Origin: an uncultured Aquimarina sp.
GTDB lineage: Bacteria > Bacteroidota > Bacteroidia > Flavobacteriales > Flavobacteriaceae
DNA length: 64,000 nt
Direction of reading: 5' to 3'
NCBI GenBank assembly: GCA_947500505.1
Contig: CANMSL010000011.1
Location: 1-64,000 of the forward strand
Shown here: piece by piece, positions 1 to 8,834 of the stretch
How positions within the stretch are numbered: the stretch's first letter is position 1
Layout: the number at the start of each line of letters is the position of its first letter
The notes under the pieces: generated by a model
The model's input: the letters and a program-made list of their open reading frames with translations, nothing else
Databases searched by the model: none
Told to the model about the DNA's origin: nothing
Position numbers and translations under genes: made by a program

Positions 1-52
1 TTTCAACACTTTAATTTACTAAAAATCTATCTTTTTTGTTATAAAAATCTTA

Positions 53-331
53 TCAAATATTAATCGAACTCAGGTTAAAAGGAAAACTACCTTCCCGAAT
101 CGGTTTGGCTATAAAACCTTTAATCTTAAGAGAATCGGATAGATAGGTGATTCTAAAAAACTCAATTTCTTTAAGAGCCTTCATCATTGTTGAATCCGTC
201 TTATGAATTTTGGCAATTGTGGAATCACTTAAAATTAACCTTTCTTTTTCTATAATTTTTCCATTCTGAGAATAAGAAAGAAAACAATTTAAAAAGGTGA
301 AGAGTAGAAGTGTTTTTAGTGTGGATCTCAT
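53..331 (-). pseudogene. Truncated secreted peptidase/hydrolase N-terminus (remnant)
   Basis: The 92-residue frame opens with a Sec signal peptide (MRSTLKTLLLFTFLNCFLSYSQ) and continues with a segment of the form ITYLSDSLKIKGFIAKP-REGSFP. This resembles the start of the hydrolase region in S9-like prolyl oligopeptidase / dienelactone hydrolase proteins, which normally continue for hundreds of residues. Here the frame stops ten residues later, and the 52 remaining bases of the window show no continuation. I read it as a decayed fragment. A short secreted protein cannot be excluded, because the downstream side lies off the window. Confidence 0.4.
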
Positions 332-360
332 GGGTATGTTTACTTGCTGATTTACAATAA

Positions 361-1041
361 TTAGACTATATCAAAAGGTTTATTTTTTATGATCTCCATG
401 AACTCTTTTCTAATAACAGATTCAACAAACTTTCCTCTGTATTCTATTGTGGTAGTGAAACTGCTTTTATCTTTAATCCCTCTTGAGGAAACACAAAGGT
501 GTTTGGCCTGTACTACAACAATTACATCTTTAGTTCCTAAAGTTTGTTGCAAATCTTTTAGAATCTGTAAACAAAGTCTCTCTTGTACCTGAGGTCGATG
601 TGCATAATAATCCACTAATCTATTTATTTTAGATAGTCCAATTACTTTTCCTTTAGGGAAATACCCTACATGTGCAGTACCTACAATTGGGAGGAAATGG
701 TGCTCACAAGAAGAATCAATATTGATGTTTTGCTCTACCAACATCTTATTGTATTGATACTTATTCTCAAAAACGGAAGTTTTTGGACGATTTTTAGGAT
801 TTAAACCAAAAAAGAGCTCCTTAACAAACATTTTAGCGACTCTATAAGGAGTTCCGGAAAAGCTATCATCTGTCAGATCAAGTCCCAACTCTTTCATAAT
901 TTCTGCAAAGTGATATTGTATATTTTTAATTTTATCATCGTCAGATGTATCAAAAGCATCTGCCCGCAAAGGTGTTTCTGCTGAATTAGAAATATGTGCA
1001 TCTCCAATGGATTCTATTTCATTTTCTTTTTTAGTGCTCAT
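361..1041 (-). CDS. folE: GTP cyclohydrolase I
   Basis: Converts GTP to 7,8-dihydroneopterin triphosphate, the first step of tetrahydrofolate (and pterin/queuosine precursor) synthesis, in the cytosol. The 226-residue protein has the type IA signature CEHHFLPIVGTAHVGYFP and GLSKINRLVDYYAHRPQVQE. The zinc ligands expected for the family fall at C112, H115 and C183 (the last in HLCVSSRG), with the usual spacing. The first 35 residues are an acidic, low-complexity extension beyond the catalytic core. It lies 6 bases downstream of merC on the same strand, so the two are probably co-transcribed. A metal-regulated promoter upstream of merC would fit a zinc enzyme. Confidence 0.95.
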   Translation of the reverse strand: MSTKKENEIESIGDAHISNSAETPLRADAFDTSDDDKIKNIQYHFAEIMKELGLDLTDDSFSGTPYRVAKMFVKELFFGLNPKNRPKTSVFENKYQYNKMLVEQNINIDSSCEHHFLPIVGTAHVGYFPKGKVIGLSKINRLVDYYAHRPQVQERLCLQILKDLQQTLGTKDVIVVVQAKHLCVSSRGIKDKSSFTTTIEYRGKFVESVIRKEFMEIIKNKPFDIV

Positions 1042-1047
1042 GATAAA

Positions 1048-1452
1048 TTAATTTGTACAACATTTTTCATTGTTACATCTACAATACTTTTGATGGTACA
1101 AATGTAGGCTAGCTAAAACAACAGCAATAATGTAGATAAATTCTTCGGCTAATGATATTAGATGAAGCTTTTCATTAAGCACAATTACGAATAGAAGAGA
1201 CCAGCATAACCAAAAAGCAAACGCTAACTTTTTATTAGAAGTGGTCTGTGTTGTTCTATAAACAGCTATAAAGGATAGCACTAAAAAAATTAAATCTAAA
1301 GATTTCCACCAAAAATGGTGTGTACCTTTAGAAACTATCAATCCTGTATGAGCTAAAAATAAAAAAGGAGTAACAAGGCAATGTATTAAACATAAGCAAC
1401 TTGCTAAAATTCCTAGTCTGTCCGAGTTTCCAAGTAAATTAAGTAGTCTCAA
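1048..1452 (-). CDS. MerC-domain membrane protein
   Basis: A 134-residue inner-membrane protein with about four hydrophobic helices. Helix 1 carries the MerC-type cysteine cluster (C19, C21, C25 in ASCLCLIHCLVTPF), and the C-terminal tail is cysteine-rich (KYCRCNNEKCCTN). Classical MerC takes up mercuric ion; in Bacteroidota the family is widespread without mer operons and often sits beside Fur/Zur-type regulators, suggesting transport of another soft metal such as zinc. A Fur-family gene lies 1.8 kb away. An 18-base dyad-containing element 47-64 bases upstream of the start is a plausible metal-responsive operator. Confidence 0.8.
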   Translation of the reverse strand: MRLLNLLGNSDRLGILASCLCLIHCLVTPFLFLAHTGLIVSKGTHHFWWKSLDLIFLVLSFIAVYRTTQTTSNKKLAFAFWLCWSLLFVIVLNEKLHLISLAEEFIYIIAVVLASLHLYHQKYCRCNNEKCCTN

Positions 1453-1498
1453 TGAAAATAAGTTTTAATCGTAGCGAATATAATACTATTTTTATTAA

Positions 1499-1516
1499 TG
1501 CAATATAGTTGCTTTA
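1499..1516 (-). promoter_or_regulatory. Candidate operator upstream of merC (copy 1 of an 18-base element)
   Basis: The sequence TGCAATATAGTTGCTTTA contains the dyad GCAA-N5-TTGC. An exact inverted copy lies at 1729-1746 in the same intergenic region. A -7-like TATATTCG (minus strand, 1475-1482) lies just downstream, so a bound repressor would cover the -33 region of merC. The link to the nearby Fur-family protein is inference. Confidence 0.45.
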
Positions 1517-1728
1517 ATAAATATTGTTACTATTTAACATATATAGATTATTTGTAATATTAAGTTGATCGTTGGCAATCCGTCGAATGATAGTTGGTTT
1601 CACAGTTAAATTTATGTTAATTAAAGTTAACATATGTTAAGGTTTTCATTGTTTAATTATGGAATTTTCCTACAAATTTGTATTGAAAGAATTTTCTGGT
1701 TAAACACTTGGTAATATGCTATTTTTAC

Positions 1729-1746
1729 TAAAGCAACTATATTGCA
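1729..1746 (+). promoter_or_regulatory. Candidate operator, inverted copy 2 of the 18-base element
   Basis: TAAAGCAACTATATTGCA is the exact reverse complement of 1499-1516. It lies 132 bases before the subtilase start and 98 bases before a -7-like TACATTTG (1844-1851). Two perfect 18-base copies in one 425-base gap are unlikely to be chance. The rest of this gap shows nothing else I recognise. Confidence 0.4.
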
Positions 1747-1877
1747 ATAATACTATTTGATATAATTCAAATTCCTTCTTAATTTTTGTGTGTCAGTAAC
1801 TTATCCTATGGTTTTGCCATAATGAATTTTTAATTTGAATTTATACATTTGGTTTCTAACACAAATTTTAACTCAAT

Positions 1878-3146
1878 ATGAAAAATTTAAGTAAACTAGC
1901 TGTAAGTACACTACTTTCAGCTTTAGTAATGACTTCTTGTCAAAATGAAAACCTATCTGATGGCGAAGCAGAAGCGATTGTAGAACCCACCAGTACCGAA
2001 GGTAAAATAATTTCAGGCGAGTACATCGTGGTATTTAATGATTCCAAAGTTGAACCGGCATCGAAAGTTCTAGAAAAGCGATCTTTTACGAATAGAGAAG
2101 AAAAAGCAAAATCAGTTCGAGAAATTTCTGAGGTATCAATCAAAAAAATGATTACTATTTTGTCAGAAAATGATTTGGATCAGTCTAAAGTACTTGATTA
2201 TTATACTACTAAAATTTCTGGGATGGCTATTAAACTTGGAGATAATGAATTCCAAAAATTATCTAAAGATCCTAATGTAGTCGCAATAGAGTATAACAGG
2301 GTGGTGGAATTACCAAAGTTCGAAGTAGAAGAGGTTTTTACCGGAGATAAGTCACAAAAAATGGCTCAGGAGACTCCTTGTGGTATCGCAAGAGCAGGAG
2401 GAGCTGCTAATGGTTCAAATAGAGACGAATGGATTTGGGTAATTGATAGTGGAATCGATTTAGATCATCCAGATCTTAATGTAGAAACGAATACTACCTA
2501 TGCAAGATCTTTTGTAGGAGGATCAGCTAATGATTGTAACGGACACGGTACTCATGTGGCCGGAACAGCTGCGGCGGTTAATAATAGTATTGGTGTTGTA
2601 GGTGTTTCTGCAGGTGCACGTGTAGTGCCTGTGAGAGTCTTTGGATGTAATGGGAGTAGTAGTACCGCTACCATATTATCAGGAATTGATCATGTTGGTA
2701 GATACGATTTAGCTGGTGATGTAGCTAACTTAAGTTTAGGTGGGTTTTTTGGATCCGGGTGTGCTAACAATTCTTCTTACAGAAACGCATTATTGGCTTT
2801 AGGAAACGCAGGAACGAGAGTTGCAATCGCAGCGGGAAATAGCGGTGATGACTCGGCAAATTATCAACCAGCATGTGTTAACGGCACAAATATTTACACA
2901 GTGGCTTCTATGACTTGCAGTCAAGGATTTTCATCTTTCTCGAACTATAATATGAATCCAGTTGATGTGATCGCTACTGGTAGTAGTGTAAGAAGTACAT
3001 ATTTAAACGGAGGTTACGCTACCTTAAGCGGAACTTCAATGGCATCACCTCATGTGGCAGGAATTATGCACGCCAGAAGAAATGGGCCTAGAACATCTGG
3101 TTCTGTAAGTAATAGAGGAGAAAACTATCCTATAGCTGTAAGATAA
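1878..3146 (+). CDS. Subtilisin-like S8 serine protease, lipoprotein-type
   Basis: A secreted protease of 422 residues. A lipobox ends at C21 (LSALVMTSC), predicting outer-membrane or periplasmic lipid anchoring. Residues about 46-142 form an I9 propeptide inhibitor domain (SGEYIVVFND ... DPNVVAIEYNR). The S8 catalytic domain follows, with D190 in WVIDSGID, H223 in NGHGTHVAGT, oxyanion N321 in AAGNSGD and S387 in SGTSMASPHVAG, so the catalytic set is intact. There is no C-terminal sorting domain. The start is fixed by the signal peptide; a -7-like TACATTTG at 1844-1851 is the probable promoter. It is divergent from merC across a gap with two inverted copies of an 18-base element. Confidence 0.93.
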   Translation: MKNLSKLAVSTLLSALVMTSCQNENLSDGEAEAIVEPTSTEGKIISGEYIVVFNDSKVEPASKVLEKRSFTNREEKAKSVREISEVSIKKMITILSENDLDQSKVLDYYTTKISGMAIKLGDNEFQKLSKDPNVVAIEYNRVVELPKFEVEEVFTGDKSQKMAQETPCGIARAGGAANGSNRDEWIWVIDSGIDLDHPDLNVETNTTYARSFVGGSANDCNGHGTHVAGTAAAVNNSIGVVGVSAGARVVPVRVFGCNGSSSTATILSGIDHVGRYDLAGDVANLSLGGFFGSGCANNSSYRNALLALGNAGTRVAIAAGNSGDDSANYQPACVNGTNIYTVASMTCSQGFSSFSNYNMNPVDVIATGSSVRSTYLNGGYATLSGTSMASPHVAGIMHARRNGPRTSGSVSNRGENYPIAVR

Positions 3147-3186
3147 AAGGCATCGTCTTTGTTTTTAAGTTGGGATGTGTAGTTAC

Positions 3187-3222
3187 GAAACCATCAGCTG
3201 GAGAGCGGGTGGTTTCATTTTA
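3187..3222 (+). terminator. Probable terminator after the subtilase
   Basis: GAAACCA (3187-3193) pairs with TGGTTTC (3210-3216), followed by ATTTTATTT. It lies between two convergent genes, so it may serve both. The 14 bases AGCGGGTGGTTTCA here recur at 16957-16970, next to a MITE-like repeat. Confidence 0.5.
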
Positions 3223-3603
3223 TTTGCACTTATTACAGGTGCCAATAACCAAAAATTGAGTCTCTTGAATGGTAAAACCTTCTAAATTTGGAATATTCAG
3301 TGTATTTGGTTGACAAGTTATCTCTTTACACACTTGACATTCAAAATGTATATGATTATGAATTTTATGTGATGTTCCGCAGTTATTACAAAGTGCATAA
3401 TATGCTTTACCATTTTTACCAGTTACGAAATGAACATCCCCTTTTTCTGTAAATCGATCTAATATCCTGTATATCGTTGTTTTATTAACCTTTATAGGAA
3501 TTGCAGCCATAATTTCTTCAGCAGACATCGCGTGTTCTGTTTCAGAAAGGATTTTCTTAACAAGATTTTGCTTTTCAGTATTTCTTGATTTTTTGATTTC
3601 CAT
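3220..3603 (-). CDS. Fur-family metal-responsive transcriptional regulator
   Basis: A 127-residue protein with an N-terminal winged helix (residues about 12-60, MSAEEIMAAIPIKVNKTTIYRILDRFTEKG) and a C-terminal dimerisation/metal domain. It has two structural-zinc CxxC pairs (C89/C92 and C123/C126) and a His/Cys-rich regulatory segment (CNNCGTSHKIHNHIHFEC). Fur-family members repress metal uptake or stress genes. Absence of the canonical HHDH iron-site pattern and the neighbouring MerC and TonB genes leave Zur- or Fur-like specificity open. It is convergent with the subtilase gene and its upstream region has an 8-base inverted repeat. Confidence 0.85.
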   Translation of the reverse strand: MEIKKSRNTEKQNLVKKILSETEHAMSAEEIMAAIPIKVNKTTIYRILDRFTEKGDVHFVTGKNGKAYYALCNNCGTSHKIHNHIHFECQVCKEITCQPNTLNIPNLEGFTIQETQFLVIGTCNKCK

Positions 3604-3617
3604 AGTACAGTATTCGA

Positions 3618-3642
3618 ACTACTTTACTTTATCGAAAGTAGT
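3618..3642 (-). promoter_or_regulatory. Inverted repeat upstream of the Fur-family gene
   Basis: ACTACTTT (3618-3625) and AAAGTAGT (3635-3642) are perfect arms around a 9-base centre, beginning 15 bases before the start codon. It could be an autoregulatory site or a leader hairpin. It does not match the 18-base element near merC. Confidence 0.3.
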
Positions 3643-3995
3643 AATTTTTTAGCCATTATAGTTTTTTTTCCGTGAAATTGAAAAAAGATATACATCAATA
3701 CGTAGTCTTTTGGAAAATTTATTTTTAGGAAAACGGAATTTTTTTCAAACTCAATTACTAGGGGGTCAGAACTTTTAGATTTTATTCTGATTATCCGTAA
3801 TACTTCATAATGATAGCGTGAATGTTAAGTCGAGCGTAGTAGAAACCTTATTTTTAGCACTTTAGTTTTGTAAATAACGTTCTGATATTTAGTTTTTTCA
3901 GGTTGGAGTCCATACGTAGTTCTGTAAGAAAAAAACTTAGGACATAGTTGTAATAGTAGGAATAGAATTCGGATACTGAATCTAATTCTGTTGAC
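3643..3995. other. Gene-free interval, nothing recognised
   Basis: AT-rich sequence between the Fur-family gene and the end of the iron locus. The only long frame is an antisense-offset extension beyond the PepSY gene's 3' end, with no family resemblance. Confidence 0.5.
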
Positions 3996-5114
3996 TTAAA
4001 TTCTCTTTTGTTTTTTTCTCTTTCCCCACCAAATGAAAAATCCGGTAATTGGTAAACTGGTACCAAATAGACCAATAAACAAGGCTAAAATCTGTGTTGG
4101 CCACCCACCAAAAGTACCCATATGAATATCCAAATTAGTTTCTAAAATATCTTGATTTTTTTCAAATTCGGAGACAAGAGGCTTGTCTAATAATTTTCCG
4201 GTGTATCTATCCAGAATTTGATTATCACCATAGAGATGCAAAAAACGATCATCACTGTCTATAAGTACAAATTGTGAAGTGGGCGCATCAGGCTGAATGG
4301 CCATAAATGTTAATTTATGGTTATCAGTATGAACATCTTTAAATTGTTCGAACATATATTGTAAGCTTTTAAAATCTTTGTTTTCCTGTTTGTCCGCCGT
4401 GGGAGGATTTTGACCGATGAGCTCAGGAGAACCACCAAACACTGCTACTACTGGTTTTTCAATCCATTCAAAAGACATTACTAAGCCTGTGGTTATACTA
4501 ATCAATAATAACCAACAGGCATAAAAACCGTATACACGATGAAAATCATGGTTTATTCGTTTTTTAGAAGCAGGATATTTTGGTTTAAAGGCTGATTTTG
4601 ATTCGTTCTTACTTCTTGGCCACCATAGTACAAGTCCTAAAATCAATTGTGTCAAAAATATTAGCGACGCAATGCGGATAATCCAAAGACCAACTTCGCC
4701 CAATAATAGTTCGGAATGAAAGTGGGCAACTAAGAAGAAAAAGTTTATAGAACTGGAATCTTCAGCAATAATTTCACCGGAATATGGATTAATAAATGTG
4801 AGTTTTAGTATTGGTGTTTCTGAGCCTTCCTTTATAATACCACTTACGACATCAAATGATCGTGTTGGGTCTGTATATGTATTTATCCAAAAGTATTGTT
4901 CGTCTGGATATTTTGATTTATATGTAGCTACTATAGAATCGACCATCATACGTTTCCCTTCGATATTTACGATGAGATGCTCTTTATTGTAGCTATGCAT
5001 CACTTCTTCGGCAAAAACGAACAGCGCTCCGGATACACATAATAAACAGACTACAATACCTGATACAAGTCCCAGCCAGAGATGTATTTTTCTTGTTGTT
5101 TTTCGTTTTACCAT
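3996..5114 (-). CDS. PepSY-associated transmembrane protein (siderophore-iron locus)
   Basis: A 372-residue inner-membrane protein of the PepSY_TM type: a helix at about 13-35, a large periplasmic PepSY-like segment, paired helices near 145-165 and 195-215, and a final helix at about 340-365 ending in a basic WWGKRKKQKR tail. Family members found beside TonB siderophore receptors are thought to reduce ferric siderophores in the periplasm or act with heme/flavin. The order TonB receptor, DUF4374, PepSY on one strand (gaps 11 and 48 bases) supports an iron-uptake operon. The histidine-containing helices could hold heme, but this cannot be proved from sequence alone. Confidence 0.85.
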   Translation of the reverse strand: MVKRKTTRKIHLWLGLVSGIVVCLLCVSGALFVFAEEVMHSYNKEHLIVNIEGKRMMVDSIVATYKSKYPDEQYFWINTYTDPTRSFDVVSGIIKEGSETPILKLTFINPYSGEIIAEDSSSINFFFLVAHFHSELLLGEVGLWIIRIASLIFLTQLILGLVLWWPRSKNESKSAFKPKYPASKKRINHDFHRVYGFYACWLLLISITTGLVMSFEWIEKPVVAVFGGSPELIGQNPPTADKQENKDFKSLQYMFEQFKDVHTDNHKLTFMAIQPDAPTSQFVLIDSDDRFLHLYGDNQILDRYTGKLLDKPLVSEFEKNQDILETNLDIHMGTFGGWPTQILALFIGLFGTSLPITGFFIWWGKRKKQKRI

Positions 5115-5162
5115 AATAAAAAGATATATGGGCAGTTTTTTTTAGAACCTACCCGTTACCAA

Positions 5163-6386
5163 TTAAAGTGGAAATAAAGATTGTACTATACCATTGCTTA
5201 AATACAACTCCTCGTTTACTGAGAAACCGTCATAAGAATAATAGCCAGAGCCATTACTGTTACTATACGGGATCCAAACTTTACCCTCGGAAACGAAAGG
5301 AGCGTTGATCGTATTGAAGTCGTTCACAGGAGCTCCTTCAATTTTTGTCGCTACCTTAGTATTAATATCAATGGCATATAAAATCAAATTTTCCTCAACA
5401 AAATTACTATAATCAGGTGCAAAAGGAACTTCCTTTATATAGGTCACTATTGAGTTTCTAATTCTTGAAGAGCCTCCTAGAAACCATTTGATACCCTCTC
5501 CGCTAATATAGTCGTTGATGTTGATTTCCCATTCTTGGTCGATTTCGTCCTCACCTGCTTTAATACGCAGTATTTTGCCATTTCGTTCACCGTTCAACAT
5601 ATTTCCCATGGTGTTAAAATACATATCGCCATTAGTGTCAATTTGGTAATCGTTAAGATTAGTTGGGTAATAGGACACTTCCTGAGCACCTGCAAGCGTA
5701 GTTGTCTTTAAGTAAGTGTCTGTGGAAATATCAATGACGGCTATGTTAATTTCATCAATAGCGCTATCGCCAAACCCAAATTCTGTAGCATTGTATTGGA
5801 CATCTACAAAAAGTTTTCCTTCCTTGGAAACAATCATTCGTGCACCAAGTAATTCTTGTATAATATCTGAATTATCTCCTTTTCTGGAAAGCGATGATAA
5901 GTCAATTTCTCCAGTACGTTCCATAGTCTCCGGATTAAAGACCTGAATTTTTAATAGTCCTCTTCCTGCATCGAAATAATATCCTTTAGAATTGCTAACA
6001 ATATGAAAATTTGTGTTATAATCACCACTGCTGGCGACGATAAAACCCTCATTAACTAAATTACCTTGATCATCCACACTATATTTTTGGATACCGTTTT
6101 CTCCTAAAGTATTATAACCCAAATAAATGTTGCCATTATAAGAAGTACCTCCGTTTCTTGAACCTGAAACTTGTATACTGTTTCTTATTGAGGTAACATC
6201 AAAATCACCGCTTGGTAGTTCTTCCAAGGGCACAACGAATCCTGTACCCGACTGTATATCTGTTGTTGCAATTACTCCAAATTTCGCATTAAAAGAGGTT
6301 GGTGTAGGAGCCATATTATCATCGTCACTACAGCTGGAAAGTGTTAGAATACATAAACTACATAAAATAAAACTGATTTTTTTCAT
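5163..6386 (-). CDS. DUF4374-family lipoprotein
   Basis: A 407-residue lipoprotein (lipobox ending LTLSSC, then an SDDDN acidic linker). It has the pattern of DUF4374 proteins: repeated beta-rich segments consistent with a beta-propeller (for example SGTGFVVPLEELPSGDFDV and IYLGYNTLGENGIQKYSVD). DUF4374 genes in Bacteroidota occur almost always with a TonB-dependent receptor and PepSY protein, as here, and are implicated in siderophore capture at the outer membrane. It lies 11 bases downstream of the receptor gene. The biochemical role is not established by the sequence. Confidence 0.8.
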   Translation of the reverse strand: MKKISFILCSLCILTLSSCSDDDNMAPTPTSFNAKFGVIATTDIQSGTGFVVPLEELPSGDFDVTSIRNSIQVSGSRNGGTSYNGNIYLGYNTLGENGIQKYSVDDQGNLVNEGFIVASSGDYNTNFHIVSNSKGYYFDAGRGLLKIQVFNPETMERTGEIDLSSLSRKGDNSDIIQELLGARMIVSKEGKLFVDVQYNATEFGFGDSAIDEINIAVIDISTDTYLKTTTLAGAQEVSYYPTNLNDYQIDTNGDMYFNTMGNMLNGERNGKILRIKAGEDEIDQEWEININDYISGEGIKWFLGGSSRIRNSIVTYIKEVPFAPDYSNFVEENLILYAIDINTKVATKIEGAPVNDFNTINAPFVSEGKVWIPYSNSNGSGYYSYDGFSVNEELYLSNGIVQSLFPL

Positions 6387-6397
6387 AACATTAAAAT

Positions 6398-8767
6398 TTA
6401 ATTGATTGTATATCTGATTTTGAAATTGAAATTTCTGCCTGGGCGTTGCACTCTAAAATTGTCGAATACAGATTCATCAAGCACATTATTGATTGCCAAA
6501 TTGAACCATAGCGGAATTTTGGTGAATTTATAGGTAGCACCTATATCCCAAACAAATTGAGTAGGTATTAAAAATTGGTCTGCATTTACATTCGGTTTTT
6601 CGAATATATTGTTAGATTCCAATTCCTTTGGAATCGAAAAGCGATAGTAAAATTGGGTATAGCTAACATTCGAATAGAGATCTAAGCGGTCTTGTTTAAC
6701 AAATGCGTTTGGCAATTGGTATTCCTTGTTGAAATTAGCAAACAAGTAAGGGATATTGGGAATTCTTGAACCCTCATTCAACTGTTCTTGAGGGTTGTCA
6801 ATATTTACACGTCGTAAGTCTTGATAAGTGACGTTACAATTGGTTTTGAACCGATTGAAAAATCGATTTCTAAAACCAAGTTCAATACCCTTAACTCTTG
6901 CGTTTGACCAGTTCTCGTAATTAGAAAAAGGAATGCGCGGAATAAACTGTACCAAATCGGATTGATCCCGATAAAATAGATTTAAGTCGATCCAAGCCGT
7001 TTTTTTACTATTTAGATGAGATGATCCGCCCAAATTAAAATTATGGCTACGCTCTGGGACTAAATTCGAATTACCGAGCACAAAAAGTCCATCTCCAAAA
7101 TATTCTTCAGCATCGGGAATACGTGTTGTATGCTCATAAGAAAAACGTATAAAGCGGCTGTCATCAAAATTGTAGCGTAAAGAGTTTCCGATACCGTAAT
7201 TTTCCTCTGTACGTTTCGGAACATCTCCTGTATAGGCAAAACCAATATCGACTGCTTGGGTGCTTATAGCAAAACGCTTGATGGTGAGTTCGTTAATTAG
7301 TTTTCCTTCCAGAAAACTACTCTGTAATCCCAGTCCTGTAATATTTTTGCGGTAGATAGCCTCTATGGTCAATGGGTCGATATCAGTATTTACAATTTTA
7401 TTTCCGAAAGGATTGGTACCTAGCCTGGATTGTGAAGAGAAAACATGGTTTAGAATGATCTTATGACGTTCTGTTAGGTCATAATCAAAATAGGTACGTA
7501 GAATTGAATTACTGAAGGTAATGTCTTGCAAAGTTTTTGTCTGTCCGATCTCTCCACCTATTTCACTAACCCGTTCTATTTCCCCGAACCAGTTATAGCG
7601 GTTATTGGTAGTGTCAATGGTTTTGGTATTTACTTCACTATAAACAGCAAATACATCTATCTTAAAACGTGTGAACTGTTTTTTATAATGAAGGTTAACA
7701 CCAAAGTTTTCTTCTTCAAAGGTAGCTTCTCCATAGGGGAGAGTTTGTAATAAGTCATTTTGTAATTCTTTGTCAAATTTGAAATAGTTGAGCCCTAGTT
7801 CCAGCTTGTCTGCAATTGTAATATCCGAATAACCCGCCTTGATTTCCGAATAGAATGAGTGTATACCATCGTGAAAACGTTCTACAGTTGCAGGAGCTTC
7901 TCTAGCTGTTTCTGGGTCAGGCACCAACACATCAATTTTATAGTTATTATCTGATGATATGAAATAGTTTGAAGTATTTATCCCGAATTTTGAATTCGGA
8001 AAATTATAATGAGCATTTAGACTAAATTGATGAGAATTAAAAGAACCGTATTGATATGAAACATCAACGTAATCATTAGAGTTTTCTTTTGTCACAAAAT
8101 TTACACCACCGCCAAGTGCATCAGATCCTAATGATGCGGGAAGTACACCTTTGTATACATCTAAACGTTGTAGAGCATCTACGGGAATCAAGGTTAGATT
8201 GAAGGCTCTTCCTAAATAATCCAAGGGAATGCCATCTTTAAAAAAGCGTACGGCATTACCTTGTAAACCGTTAATATTAATCTCAGATTCACTACCTATG
8301 CCCGCCGATTGTCTTACTTTAAGTCCCGATGTCTGATTGATAACTTGCGGTATAGAAATGGATTTAATCTTGGAAGAAGCCAAATTAATAACCCTAACAT
8401 CTTGTGCTTGTGCAGCCGATTTTGATGCAGAAGATTGTACTCGAACTTCACTGAGTTCAACCGATTCTTCCTTGATTTCAAGAGATACTTCAAGTCTTAA
8501 TTTATTATTGAAGGAAAAAGGAATTCTGGTGTTTGAATACCCAACTCCAGATATAACAAGAGTTCCATTTTGTTGTTTAACATTGGATATTTCAAACCAT
8601 CCATCAACTTTAGTAATCGCTCCTTTTGAGGTGTTTTCAATAATTACGTTTACACCTACCGCAGGTTTTCCACTGGATAAGAGAACCTTACCAGAAATAA
8701 TCTTCGCGGATTGTGCGGAAATTAAACTAGCGAAGAAAGCAAGAAATATAAAAGGAGCAAAATGCAT
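6398..8767 (-). CDS. TonB-dependent outer-membrane receptor (siderophore type)
   Basis: A 789-residue receptor: a signal peptide (residues 1-18), a carboxypeptidase-regulatory-like domain at about 22-105 (ISGKVLLSSGKPAVGVNVIIENTSKGA), a plug domain at about 115-235 ending in LGGGVNFVTK, and a 22-strand-type barrel ending in the aromatic NFNFKIRYTIN. It imports an iron chelate using TonB energy. It is the first gene of the three-gene locus. A -7 element TATTTTTG (minus strand, 8799-8806) and an overlapping Fur-like palindrome upstream suggest iron repression. The length is typical of siderophore receptors rather than of SusC proteins. Confidence 0.92.
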   Translation of the reverse strand: MHFAPFIFLAFFASLISAQSAKIISGKVLLSSGKPAVGVNVIIENTSKGAITKVDGWFEISNVKQQNGTLVISGVGYSNTRIPFSFNNKLRLEVSLEIKEESVELSEVRVQSSASKSAAQAQDVRVINLASSKIKSISIPQVINQTSGLKVRQSAGIGSESEININGLQGNAVRFFKDGIPLDYLGRAFNLTLIPVDALQRLDVYKGVLPASLGSDALGGGVNFVTKENSNDYVDVSYQYGSFNSHQFSLNAHYNFPNSKFGINTSNYFISSDNNYKIDVLVPDPETAREAPATVERFHDGIHSFYSEIKAGYSDITIADKLELGLNYFKFDKELQNDLLQTLPYGEATFEEENFGVNLHYKKQFTRFKIDVFAVYSEVNTKTIDTTNNRYNWFGEIERVSEIGGEIGQTKTLQDITFSNSILRTYFDYDLTERHKIILNHVFSSQSRLGTNPFGNKIVNTDIDPLTIEAIYRKNITGLGLQSSFLEGKLINELTIKRFAISTQAVDIGFAYTGDVPKRTEENYGIGNSLRYNFDDSRFIRFSYEHTTRIPDAEEYFGDGLFVLGNSNLVPERSHNFNLGGSSHLNSKKTAWIDLNLFYRDQSDLVQFIPRIPFSNYENWSNARVKGIELGFRNRFFNRFKTNCNVTYQDLRRVNIDNPQEQLNEGSRIPNIPYLFANFNKEYQLPNAFVKQDRLDLYSNVSYTQFYYRFSIPKELESNNIFEKPNVNADQFLIPTQFVWDIGATYKFTKIPLWFNLAINNVLDESVFDNFRVQRPGRNFNFKIRYTIN

Positions 8768-8798
8768 TTATTTAGACTTATTAAAAATAATATAACGA

Positions 8799-8834
8799 CA
8801 AAAATAGATCTTATTTTGAATTATTCTAAATAAT
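8799..8834 (-). promoter_or_regulatory. Promoter with Fur-like palindrome for the TonB receptor
   Basis: On the minus strand TATTTTTG (8799-8806) matches the -7 consensus. ATTATT-CTA-AATAAT (8820-8834) is a perfect 15-base dyad covering the -33 region, so a bound protein would block RNA polymerase. Fur is the obvious candidate given the iron-uptake genes; this is inference. Confidence 0.45.

Noticed and set aside
1499..1746. Pair of 18-base elements as ends of an insertion
   Set aside because: The bases between them have no frame or further symmetry, and no target duplication was seen.
3854..4075. 73-residue minus-strand frame beyond the PepSY gene
   Set aside because: It overlaps the 3' end of the PepSY gene in another phase and its composition (Tyr/Phe/Leu-rich, no motif) fits chance in AT-rich DNA.
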